Assembly (NCBI RefSeq): GCF_016714285.1
Contig: NZ_JADJNN010000010.1
Coordinates: forward strand, 124,001 to 188,000
Direction of reading: 5' to 3'
DNA length: 64,000 nucleotides
Source of the DNA: Nannocystis sp.
Lineage (GTDB): Bacteria > Myxococcota_A > Polyangia > Nannocystales > Nannocystaceae
The notes under the pieces are model-generated. The model saw only the letters and a list, made by a program, of their open reading frames with translations. It did not search any database and was not told the origin of the DNA. The stretch's first letter is position 1, and the number at the start of each line of letters is the position of its first letter. The translations under genes and the position numbers were made by a program. This document shows positions 45,601 to 52,827 of the stretch, one piece after another.

Positions 45601-48059
45601 GGGCGGCGCACCTTGAACTGGCGGTACATCGCCTCGTTCTCGAGCACGAGCAGCGAGGTGAAGGGGGTGACGAGGAAGTGCTCGAGGCCGAGGGCGGTGA
45701 TCTCGTCCTTGTGGGCCTCGGCGCCGGCGGCGATGTCGGCAGCGACGCGGGCGCGGGCCCACAGGCGCGGGAGGTAGGCGGCGTCCGTCTTCGCGAGCGG
45801 GAGCTGGACGCGCTGCGACCACGCGGCGCCGGCCAGGCGGCCCTCGATCAACATGGTCTTTGGGACCTGTCCTGAAGCACCTGTCCCGCGGGACAGGACG
45901 ACGACCGACTCGCCGTCGGCGGCGGAGCGGGCGGACAGCATCGGCTCGCCGGGGAGTGGCTGGTCGCTGGCGTCGAGCAGGCTGGCGCGGAGGTCGTGGA
46001 CGCGGGCGGTGTTGAGGGCGGCGGCGAGGTCGAGGGCCTGCCAGCGGAGGTCGGCGCCGGCGGTGAGCTGGACGCGGAGGCCGCCGGTGGCGGCGCTGAG
46101 ATCGTCGAGGAGGGGGAGGTCGTGCTCGTCGCCCAACGCAGCGGCGATGAAGGTCGCGCGCGGGCTGTTGCCGTTGCTGAGGCGGTCGCGCAGGGCCTTG
46201 CGGGGTGCGTCGCCGGGTTCGCTGAGGATGCCGTCGCCGAGGTAGAGGATGTGGGGGGCCTCGCTGCCGGGGTCGGCGTCGAGGAGGGCGAGGGCGTGGT
46301 CGAGGGCGACGGCGAGGTTGCTGGCGCCGACGTGATCGCGGCCCTCGCGGGCGAGGAACTTGTCGACGGCGGGGAGGTCGAGGGCGTCGACGCGGGCGAA
46401 GCCGCCGGGGAGGGCGCGGACGGTGGAGTCGAAGGCGAGGAGGGTGAGGCGGTCGGCCTCGTCGAGCTCGCGGAGGAGGAGGCGGAGGAAGCGGGACTGG
46501 GCGGCGAGCTCGGTGGGGGAGCGTGAGGCGCTGGTGTCGTGGAGGACGACCCAGCGGCGGGCGGTGTGTTGCGAGCTGCCGGGGAGCTCGGGGCGGGCGC
46601 GGACCATGAAGTAGTCGCCGCCGGGGTCGGCCATTGTCGCGGTGGTGACGGCGGGTGGTTTGGTGGTCGGGTAGAGGGTGAGCGCGAGGTCCTCGCCGAT
46701 GGTGGCGTTGTGCAGGGTCGCCTCGGCGATGCGCTCGTCGCCGACGTCGCGGACGGCCAGCTCGACGCAGCAGGAGTCGACGGAGAGGGTGCGGTCCTTG
46801 ACGTGGATGCGGTAGCGCAGGGTGCCGACGGGGAGGTCGAGCTCGGGGATCGGGACGCGCACGCTGTAGTCGCCGTAGAGGCCGGCGAGCGGCTGGGTGT
46901 AGCTGAGCAGGATGCGCTTCTCGGTGCGGGCGGGCAGCGGGAACACGCGCATGCGAAACTCGTTGCCTTGCATCCACTCGAGCAGGGCGGGGTCGCGGCG
47001 GCGATAGACGATCGACTCGTAGATCTCGCGGCCCTCCTGGCGCTCGGTGATGCCGGCCTCCATCAGCTTGCCGTCGACGTACATGGCGAGGCGGGCGATC
47101 GCGGCGTCGGCGGGGAGCGGGAAGCTGTAGACGCCCTCGAGCTGGTAGTCGGTGTGGTTGAAGAAGGTCTGGTCGATGGTCGTGCGGGCGACGCCGTCCT
47201 CGACGTAGACGTCGACGTCCATGCTGCGCAGCGGCAGCGGCCACTCGCCGGGCCAGGTCGGGAAGCGGGCGATCAGGTTGCCGCGGCGGATCGCCTTGAG
47301 CTCGTCGCTGGCGTCCTGCAGGGCGTCGCGGGCCCACGCGACCTCGTGGCTCAGGCGCTCGCTGGGGCGCTTGAGGGGCGCGGCGCCGGGGGCCATGCTG
47401 GCGGTCTCGCCGGCCTGGAGGATCGCCTCGCCGGCGGCGCTGTGGAGGCGCAGCTCGCCGCGCAGGACCCCGGCCAGCAGCTCGCCGCCGGACTCGCGCA
47501 GGAGGAACTTGGTGCCGAGGACGGTGATGTCGCCGGCGGCGCTGGAGATCGTGAAGGGGGTGTGCTCGGGGTCGGGGGCGACCTCGACGAGCGCCTCGCC
47601 GCGGACGAGGTGGAGCCTGCGCGGGCCGTCCTGGCGCAGCTCGGCGCCCTGGCGCAGCAGCACGGTGCTGCCGTCGGCGAGGGTCACCTGGCGCGGGCGG
47701 GCGGCGTCGTTGCGCAAGCCGGCGATCGCGTCCTGGCTGGCCCCGGGGACATGTGCTTCGGGACCTGTCCCTTCAGGCAGCCTGAACGAGGCGGCGCCCC
47801 ACACCAGGAGGCCGGAGGCGGCGACGGCGAGGGCGTAGGCGGAGATGCGGAGGCGGGTCGGCGGGGGCGTGGGGGACATGGTGGCCTTGGGGCTGCGCTG
47901 GGCGGCGGGTGGTGTCAGCTCGGCGGCGCGTGACGCTTGCAGCCTGGCGAGCAGGCGGTCGCGGGCGGTGGGCGCGAGCTGAGGGGGGTCGGCGGACATG
48001 GCGAGGAGGCGGTCGAGGGTGGCGTCGCCGGGCGCTTGCGGGGGTTTTTCACGGGGCAT
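42645..48059 (-). CDS. Giant FecR - VIT - vWA - TPR protein
   Basis: 1804 residues in one frame. Order: short cytoplasmic part, membrane span near residue 75 (LRISAYALAVAASGLLVWGA), FecR domain (about 115-215; VTLADGSTVLLRQGAEL, ITVLGTKF), VIT domain (about 265-400; DVYVEDGVARTTIDQTFFNH), vWA domain with an altered MIDAS DTSASRS near residue 515, a Gly-rich section near residues 905-940, a beta-rich region, and TPR-like helices to the end. FecR proteins sense signals and control a partner ECF sigma factor, whose gene overlaps this one by 11 nt. VIT/vWA suggests surface adhesion or complex assembly. It contains several short repeat insertions (43083-43170, 45863-45899, 47745-47779). Confidence 0.88.
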   Translation of the reverse strand: MPREKPPQAPGDATLDRLLAMSADPPQLAPTARDRLLARLQASRAAELTPPAAQRSPKATMSPTPPPTRLRISAYALAVAASGLLVWGAASFRLPEGTGPEAHVPGASQDAIAGLRNDAARPRQVTLADGSTVLLRQGAELRQDGPRRLHLVRGEALVEVAPDPEHTPFTISSAAGDITVLGTKFLLRESGGELLAGVLRGELRLHSAAGEAILQAGETASMAPGAAPLKRPSERLSHEVAWARDALQDASDELKAIRRGNLIARFPTWPGEWPLPLRSMDVDVYVEDGVARTTIDQTFFNHTDYQLEGVYSFPLPADAAIARLAMYVDGKLMEAGITERQEGREIYESIVYRRRDPALLEWMQGNEFRMRVFPLPARTEKRILLSYTQPLAGLYGDYSVRVPIPELDLPVGTLRYRIHVKDRTLSVDSCCVELAVRDVGDERIAEATLHNATIGEDLALTLYPTTKPPAVTTATMADPGGDYFMVRARPELPGSSQHTARRWVVLHDTSASRSPTELAAQSRFLRLLLRELDEADRLTLLAFDSTVRALPGGFARVDALDLPAVDKFLAREGRDHVGASNLAVALDHALALLDADPGSEAPHILYLGDGILSEPGDAPRKALRDRLSNGNSPRATFIAAALGDEHDLPLLDDLSAATGGLRVQLTAGADLRWQALDLAAALNTARVHDLRASLLDASDQPLPGEPMLSARSAADGESVVVLSRGTGASGQVPKTMLIEGRLAGAAWSQRVQLPLAKTDAAYLPRLWARARVAADIAAGAEAHKDEITALGLEHFLVTPFTSLLVLENEAMYRQFKVRRPDAAGWAHYAAPAEIKVVYEPRGAVTASPGQIVLRQPIDLVGAAQQYGGDFENAQDVWGGLGLVGFGRGGGGTGEGTIGLGLTGLIGRGGGGGSGSGYGRGAGAGFGGRGTRVPAVRMGDISFGPTVPDTAASLDDRFVTGRELNKKTSSWGRDEDAAGASASPAPEASRSASRSAHFMPDFANAESRRRTGASMISGRPQPLALSYLEDPRLGDLGEHVPALFEDGFDRQRERLLAATAAVAEGEISPAARELLTRARSQLAPARYTVDGGTLAIEADGHFTRSRRIGGYLDEIVRYDGQSLVATYPELGLAVERRVGLAEPALLSQWVPWLLPSPDTLARWYVVSLHGDRTLRLQQRGSDETLDLELDSALRLSILSQRKGDQLLAQTRFEYDSKGLTIVADDQRTRLELTTIPPISSTTSELTTLTLPLRSDAELTAELATIQPEDPRWRPLQRERLASLAALGQTHALSPILAELRAHSPLTRGELVLAGPGVLLYPNKTIDAELAQHSDDPIAAYLAALRRARRNQLAPLEQVARANPGSLVGLLASHARVLADVPKGINPQSLARLQDFITRYHHPELAYIATQQLVGNYYWRSPGAPAPAWEALAAAYPEWRPAALHAAGVAYQYTGNWAMAGERFEQGLAAAVDTGQLPIVDWSVRSAIDRAGGQAGWRLQWSRWRDAVQKSGDARQLAAFLAAAQQLGDTSELHRVIVGANLEHLDPDDGARLALTLTRAGLPADAQHVLRPLLAEHPGNPGLLALAAILAEHTGDLAGAADLGERALASESELPLARLRAAYRSLFDLRARAATTQDLTQKPGERAPLAATTQDLTQKPGQRDPLDLALDVAARWRAEDPDNPEIDERCATLLWTVGQPAEAMRHLDSIVERRPAEGSAHATVARLLEREGRFDEADLQWQQATAVEPTDPTWLVGRAHNRLARGDATTARALVEQVVAGKWQDRFWQPQQEAKSMQTQLAARSP
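43083..43170. repeat. 51-bp in-frame tandem duplication inside the giant gene
   Basis: The 37-bp core beginning ACCTGGCTTTTGGGTCAGG occurs at 43083-43119 and again at 43134-43170, period 51 bp (17 codons), giving a doubled TTQDLTQKPG peptide. The core resembles the dispersed GACCTG/CAGGTC elements elsewhere in the window. Confidence 0.85.
45863..45899. repeat. Dispersed palindromic element inside the giant gene
   Basis: GGACCTGTCCTGAAGCACC is followed by the perfect inverted pair CCTGTCCCGCGGGACAGG. It is related to elements at 12995, 13085, 47745, 55101, 55901 and 59616. It is translated in frame within the giant protein. Confidence 0.6.
47745..47779. repeat. Dispersed palindromic element inside the giant gene
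   Basis: GGGGACATGTGCTTCGGGAC runs directly into CTGTCCCTTCAGGCA. It combines the GGACATGT and CTTCGGGAC/CTTCAGG modules seen ahead of the Muk locus. Confidence 0.6.
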
Positions 48060-48693
48060 CGCGGACCTCCCGGAGGTGAGCAGCGGGGCTGCGAGCGGGC
48101 GCGGGGGCGTCGTTGCGGAGGGCGTCGAAGGCGTCGCGGAAGGCTCGCCTGGCGCGGGCGAGGAGCGACTTGGCGGCGTCGTCGGAGAGGTCGAGCTGGC
48201 GGCCGAGGTCGGCGAGGGAGTCGCCGTGGAGGTACTTGCGGGTGAGGGCGCGGCGGTGGTTGTCGGCGAGGCCGGCGATGGCGAGGTGGACGAGCTCGCG
48301 GGTCTCGGCGCGGGCGAGCAGCTCCTCGCTGGGCGTGTCGTTGCCGAGGGCCTGGAAGATCTGCGCGAGCGTTGTCTCGCGCTCTGCCCAGGCGGCGGCG
48401 AGGGCGTGGCTGCGGTGGTGGTCGCGGAGCTGGGTGCGGGCGACGTTGCGGGCGCGGGTCAGGAGGAAGGCCCGGAGGGCGCCGCGGGTCGGGTCGAAGC
48501 TGGCGGCGTGGCGGAGGGCGTCGAGGAGGGTGTCGTGGACGATGTCCTCGGCGATCGCGGCGTCGCGGCCGGAGCGGTAGAAGGCGAAGGCGTAGAGGGC
48601 GTCGACGTGGGCCGCATAGAGCCGCGTGAGGGCGCCTTGGTCGCCAGCGGCGGCGGTGCGCAGGAGCGCGGCGTCATCGGGGTCGGCGGTCAC
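48049..48693 (-). CDS. ECF-type RNA polymerase sigma factor
   Basis: About 214 residues from GTG 48693. Sigma region 2 (LYAAHVDALYAFAFYRSG, AEDIVHDTLLDALRHAASFDPTRG, RAFLLTRARNVARTQLRDHHR) and region 4 (IAGLADNHRRALTRKYLHGDSLADLGRQLDLSDDA region). It overlaps the FecR/VIT/vWA gene by 11 nt, the usual sigma/anti-sigma coupling. It would direct transcription of a small regulon when the FecR partner signals. A longer upstream reading exists but runs through the divergent promoter region and lacks conservation. Confidence 0.9.
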   Translation of the reverse strand: MTADPDDAALLRTAAAGDQGALTRLYAAHVDALYAFAFYRSGRDAAIAEDIVHDTLLDALRHAASFDPTRGALRAFLLTRARNVARTQLRDHHRSHALAAAWAERETTLAQIFQALGNDTPSEELLARAETRELVHLAIAGLADNHRRALTRKYLHGDSLADLGRQLDLSDDAAKSLLARARRAFRDAFDALRNDAPAPARSPAAHLREVRDAP

Positions 48694-48860
48694 ATGCCCT
48701 CGGATGGCATTGTCAGCGAGCGGGGTGCGAGGTGTCGCGAGCGGCGAGAAATTTGTTTGTCGGGCGCGGGGCGTTTCGCCCGGGGGGCGCGCGGGAACGC
48801 TGCCTTTGCTGTGCCCGACCCCTTGCGCGGCGCGGGTGGGGGCCGTGACACTCGGGGTCC

Positions 48861-51713
48861 ATGCTCGCGGCCCTCGCATTCGCCGGAGATCGCATCCCCA
48901 ACCAGGATGCGATCGCGCTGTCTCCCACGGTCGGCTGGCTGCTGCTCGGCTGCGCAGTGTTCGCCTATCTGATCTTCGCGATCCAGGGCGAGCGCTGGCG
49001 GAGGTTCTGGTTGACGAGCGAGGACCCGCGGCCGATCGCGCTGTTTCGCATCGTGTTCGCGTTCCTCTGCATCTGCAACATCAACGACCTGTGGGAGTAC
49101 TTCGACTTCCTGTTCACGGACGAGGGGCTGTTCCTGACCGACGCCGCGCGCACGCAGTCGGCGGGCGGGCAGTTCAAGGGCTTCGGGGAGGGGCAGACCG
49201 GGGAGCCCTTCGGCTTCTTCGACGTGTCCGGCGTGCTCGAGTTCCTGAAGGGGCCGAAGTACTCGCTGCTGTACTTCTTCGACACGCCGCGGGCGATGTG
49301 GGCGCAGATGTTCGCGTTCTACTTCGTGACGGTGGCGTTCATGCTGGGCTGGAAGACGCGCGTGATGGGCGTGCTGAGCTTCCTGTTGATGAACAGCTTC
49401 TTCGTCCGCAACTACCTGTTCTGGGAGGGCACGGAGCTGGTCTACCGGGTGTTCTTCGGCTACCTGCTGCTGGCGCGCAGCGGGCACGCGTACTCGATCG
49501 ACAACTGGCTGCGGTGTCGGAGGCTGCGCAAGCAGGGGCTGCTGTCGGAGCGCGACGGGCCGGGCGGCGGGGCCGGGCTTGTGCCCTCGGCCGAGCACCC
49601 GCGCGGGCTGGCGGCGGTGTACCGGCTGATCCCCGCGTGGCCGCGCTGGTTGATGGTGTGCAACCTCGGGGTGCTCTACTGCTTCACCGGCACGGTGAAG
49701 AACGGCCACGTGTGGGCGGCCGGGGACACGCTGTACTACGCGCTCAACATGGACCACTTCTATCGGTTCTATCCGCAAGAAGTGTCGTCGGTGATCGGCA
49801 CCAACCTGTTTCGCCTGGCGACGTGGGTCACGCACTGGTGGGAGGCGTTCTTCCCGATGATGGTCTTCGGGCTGGTGACGCGCTGGGGGCTGCGTGAGCG
49901 GCTGGCGCCGCTGCAGGGCGGGCGCCTGTGGGCGGTGCGCGCGTGCTGGCTCGGGCTCGGGCTGCTGGTGCTGGCGGTGGTGCTGGTGGTCTACCCGGTG
50001 CACTACGTGCCGCCGAAGGGCGGGCTCAGCCTGGTCAAGATGCAGCGGGTGTTCGCCGCGAGCTGGTTGGTCGGGATGGGGGTGGTCGGCGGGTTTTGGT
50101 GGCTGCTCGGGAGCGGGCGGCTGCGGGTGCGGCTGCGCGGGCGGAGCTACGTGCTGGACCGCGAGTGGTTCTGTCGCTGGTTCCTCGGGCGGCGGGTGTG
50201 GCTGACGCTGGGGCTGATCTTCCACGGGCAGCTGCTGGTGCTGATGAACATCGGCATGTTCGCGCCGATCATGATGTCGACGTACCTGTTCTGCCTGCAG
50301 GGCGACGAGCCGGGCCGGGTGCTGCGCTTCTTCGGGGGCGTGCTGGCGCGGATCGGGGTGCCGATGCCGGCGACGGTGCGCCGCGGCGAGCTGCCGCTGC
50401 CGGCCGAGGACCGCAGGTTGCCGCACCACCTCCGCGACGGGCGCAAGCTGCCGCCGCGGCTGATCTACGGGTTTATCGCGCTGGCTGCGTTCGGCGCGTT
50501 CATCCACGGCGGGCCGCTGGTGCCGTGGTTCAAGCAGAGCGTGCTCGGCTGGGAGGCGACGGCGGCGGGGGCGAGCACCGGGCTGCACTTCGGGTGGTTC
50601 GTGCTGGCGATCGGGGTGATCGCGGTGGCGGTCAGCTACGTGCAGGCGCAGCGCGGGACGCCGGGCTTCGCCCGCAAGCTGGCGCTGGTGGCCGCGCTGG
50701 CGGGGGCGTACCTGTGGCTGATGGGGGTGCGCTTCATCGACCCGCAGACGGCCGAGACGGTGAAGCTCATCCGCGTGGCGGTGAACCTCGGGCTGGCGGC
50801 GGTGCTGATCTTGCAGCAGGTGCCGTGGGTGCACCGGCGCCTGGCAGTCCTCGGGTTGACCTTCAACCCGCCGGACCGCCCGCAGCGTGAGGCGGATGTG
50901 CCGGTGGACGACCCGCCGGGGCACCCGCGGGCGCCGTGGGCCTATCGACCGGGCGGGCGCCTGCTGGTCGGGTTCATCATCGTCTATCACGTCACCGCGA
51001 TCGCGCTGTGGGAGATGCCGGACAAGGACTCGCTGTCGAGCTTCCGCGGCAAGAGCCGCGAGGCGTTCTCGACCTGGGTGTTCGCGACGAAGATGGACCA
51101 GCAGTGGGGGATGTTCGCCCCGAACCCGCCGCGTCACAACGTGTTCATGCGCATCGTGTTGACCGACGAGAAGGGCGAGGCGTGGGACATGCGGACCGAC
51201 CTGTACGCGCCCGAGCGGATGCCGATCCCGTGGATCTGGAACGACCGCATGCGCAAGATGAACCGGCGGGTCATCGGCGGCGAGGCGGGCAAGGGCGACG
51301 TGTATCAGAAGTGGTACGGGCGCTACCTGTGCCGCGAGTGGGCCCGCACGCACCGCGGGGTGATGCCGGAGAAGGTCGAGCTGTTCAAGGTGTCGTACAA
51401 GATGCCGCCGCCCGACGTGGTCGCGAAGCAGGGCTGGTACGTGCCGCACAAGCTGCTGTACGACACTGGCCGCGAGGAGCGGCAGCACGTGGAGAAGTGC
51501 GCGACGGCGGTCCACGGCCAGCTGCCGGACTCGATCCGGGCGCGTCACGGGCTGCCGCCGCTGCCGGAGGGGGCCTTCGTGCCGCTGCCGAACCTGCGCA
51601 AGAAGGCGTGGGACCGGCGCCTCGAGCCGCCCAAGCCCAAGCCCGAGCCGCGCACGGAGACGAAGACCGGGGCGAAGCTCGAGGCGAAGACGGCGGTGCC
51701 CGCGAAGCCGTGA
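48861..51713 (+). CDS. HTTM-domain multi-pass membrane protein
   Basis: 950 residues with about a dozen membrane segments (VGWLLLGCAVFAYLIFAI, LFRIVFAFLCICNINDLWEY, MFAFYFVTVAFMLGW, LGLGLLVLAVVLVVYPV, LVLMNIGMFAPIMMSTYLF and others). The early part (LFRIVFAFLCIC, EGLFLTD, GWKTRVMGVLSFLL, YRVFFGYLLLA, LVYCFTGTVKN-like region) matches the HTTM fold of vitamin-K-dependent gamma-carboxylase relatives. The C-terminal soluble part contains STWVFATKMDQQWGMFAPNP, typical of bacterial HTTM proteins, and a Lys/Pro/Glu tail. The enzymatic role is unproven for the bacterial group. Divergent from the ECF sigma gene across 167 bp. Confidence 0.87.
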   Translation: MLAALAFAGDRIPNQDAIALSPTVGWLLLGCAVFAYLIFAIQGERWRRFWLTSEDPRPIALFRIVFAFLCICNINDLWEYFDFLFTDEGLFLTDAARTQSAGGQFKGFGEGQTGEPFGFFDVSGVLEFLKGPKYSLLYFFDTPRAMWAQMFAFYFVTVAFMLGWKTRVMGVLSFLLMNSFFVRNYLFWEGTELVYRVFFGYLLLARSGHAYSIDNWLRCRRLRKQGLLSERDGPGGGAGLVPSAEHPRGLAAVYRLIPAWPRWLMVCNLGVLYCFTGTVKNGHVWAAGDTLYYALNMDHFYRFYPQEVSSVIGTNLFRLATWVTHWWEAFFPMMVFGLVTRWGLRERLAPLQGGRLWAVRACWLGLGLLVLAVVLVVYPVHYVPPKGGLSLVKMQRVFAASWLVGMGVVGGFWWLLGSGRLRVRLRGRSYVLDREWFCRWFLGRRVWLTLGLIFHGQLLVLMNIGMFAPIMMSTYLFCLQGDEPGRVLRFFGGVLARIGVPMPATVRRGELPLPAEDRRLPHHLRDGRKLPPRLIYGFIALAAFGAFIHGGPLVPWFKQSVLGWEATAAGASTGLHFGWFVLAIGVIAVAVSYVQAQRGTPGFARKLALVAALAGAYLWLMGVRFIDPQTAETVKLIRVAVNLGLAAVLILQQVPWVHRRLAVLGLTFNPPDRPQREADVPVDDPPGHPRAPWAYRPGGRLLVGFIIVYHVTAIALWEMPDKDSLSSFRGKSREAFSTWVFATKMDQQWGMFAPNPPRHNVFMRIVLTDEKGEAWDMRTDLYAPERMPIPWIWNDRMRKMNRRVIGGEAGKGDVYQKWYGRYLCREWARTHRGVMPEKVELFKVSYKMPPPDVVAKQGWYVPHKLLYDTGREERQHVEKCATAVHGQLPDSIRARHGLPPLPEGAFVPLPNLRKKAWDRRLEPPKPKPEPRTETKTGAKLEAKTAVPAKP

Positions 51714-51717
51714 ACGC

Positions 51718-51739
51718 CACCCGCGTGCGAGCGCGGGTG
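51718..51739 (+). terminator. Hairpin after the HTTM gene
   Basis: Perfect 8-bp stem CACCCGCG / CGCGGGTG with a 6-nt loop, 4 nt after the stop. There is no T-tract, so termination is uncertain. Confidence 0.4.
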
Positions 51740-51751
51740 ATGCGTGGGCGC

Positions 51752-51872
51752 GCGGCGGTGGCTCGTCCGGCCTCGCAAGCCGGCGTTCACTCGGGGTCGT
51801 GGAACGTGGGTGGTGCGGCGGTGGCTCGTCCGCCTCGCAAGCCGGTGTTCACTCGGGGTCGCGGAACGTGGG
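51752..51872. repeat. Two-copy direct repeat of about 58 bp
   Basis: GCGGCGGTGGCTCGTCCG through GGAACGTGGG occurs at 51752-51810 and 51815-51872 with few differences. The second copy overlaps the last codons of the crotonase gene, so the repeat probably arose by duplicating that gene end. Confidence 0.8.
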
Positions 51873-52655
51873 CGGGCGGCGGGTGAGGGCGGCTTGCACG
51901 GCCTCGAACTGGTTGGGGGTGGCGAGCAGGCCGAGCTGGAGGTCGGTCTCGAGGCGGAAGGAGGTGGCGGGGTCCTGCAGGGGGGCCTCGTTGCACAGGC
52001 GCTTGGCGGCGCGGATGGCCTGCGGGGAGTGGCCGGCGATCGTGCGGGCGAGGGCGAGGGCGTCGGCGTGGGGGTCGGCGGCGATGCGGGTGACGAGGCC
52101 GATCTGGGCGGCCTCGTCGGCGTGGACGATGCGGCCGGTGTAGATGAGCTCGCGGGCGAGGTCGGGGCGGAGCAGGCGGAGCAGGGTCTGCGAGCCGCTC
52201 ATGTCGGGGATGAGGCCGTAGCGGATCTCCATCACCGAGAGCTGGACGTCGGGGGCGGCGATGCGGAGGTCGCAGGCGAGGGCCAGCTGGAGGCCGCCGC
52301 CGAGGGTGGGGCCGTGGATGGCGGCGATGACGGGGACGGGCAGCTCGGCCCAGACCCAGCCGGCGCGCTGGGCGACGTTGGCGGGCGAGCCGGGGTCCCG
52401 CGCGAGCAGGGCACGGCTGCCCTCGTCGCCGAGGGCGAGGAAGGCGGGCCAGTCGAGGCCGGCGCAGAAGGCCTTGCCGGCGCCGGAGAGGACGACGCAG
52501 CGCACGCTGTTGTCGGCCGCGAGCTGGTCGCCGACGGCGATCAGGGCGGTGAACATGGCGGGGTCGAGGCCGTTGCGCTTGTCGGGCCGGTTGAGGCGGA
52601 CGTCGGCGACGCCGGCCTCGATGCTGACGGTGACGCGGGCTGCTTCGCTGGACAT
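51849..52655 (-). CDS. Enoyl-CoA hydratase/isomerase family protein
   Basis: 268 residues from ATG 52655 (MSSEAARVTV). Crotonase signatures: the CoA-binding/oxyanion-hole segments SGAGKAFCAGLD near residue 60 and IHGPTLGGGLQLALACD near residue 115, and the region MEIRYGLIPDMSGSQTL carrying the acidic residue expected for hydratases or dienoyl-CoA isomerases. It acts on acyl-CoA esters in the cytoplasm; the exact substrate is not predictable. Convergent with the HTTM gene. The extended reading upstream of 52655 runs into a repeat and is rejected. Confidence 0.9.
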   Translation of the reverse strand: MSSEAARVTVSIEAGVADVRLNRPDKRNGLDPAMFTALIAVGDQLAADNSVRCVVLSGAGKAFCAGLDWPAFLALGDEGSRALLARDPGSPANVAQRAGWVWAELPVPVIAAIHGPTLGGGLQLALACDLRIAAPDVQLSVMEIRYGLIPDMSGSQTLLRLLRPDLARELIYTGRIVHADEAAQIGLVTRIAADPHADALALARTIAGHSPQAIRAAKRLCNEAPLQDPATSFRLETDLQLGLLATPNQFEAVQAALTRRPPTFRDPE

Positions 52656-52706
52656 GGTCGGCGAGTGTACCGCTCGACCGCGCTGGCGAGCGAGGCGGCG
52701 TGGCCC

Positions 52707-52827
52707 GTTGTTGACGGTGCCGTCGCGGGCATGCCGGTGTTCGTTGTTCACGACCGGGACGGTGCTGTCGCGGGCAGCGGGATGCGGCGGGTCAGTTGTT
52801 GACGACCGGGACGGCGCCGTCGCGGGC
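52707..52827. repeat. Three copies of a gene-end sequence
   Basis: The 3' end of the hydrolase gene (GTTGTTGACGACCGGGACGG on the plus strand, coding for the DGAVPVVNN terminus) is at 52795-52827. Similar copies are at 52743-52775 and, shortened, at 52707-52730. All three end in CGTCGCGGGC or CTGTCGCGGGC. Confidence 0.8.

Noticed and set aside
48690..51548. Long minus-strand frame opposite the HTTM gene
   Set aside because: Composition is almost only Arg, Pro, His, Gln and Ala without domains; the plus strand encodes a clear membrane protein.
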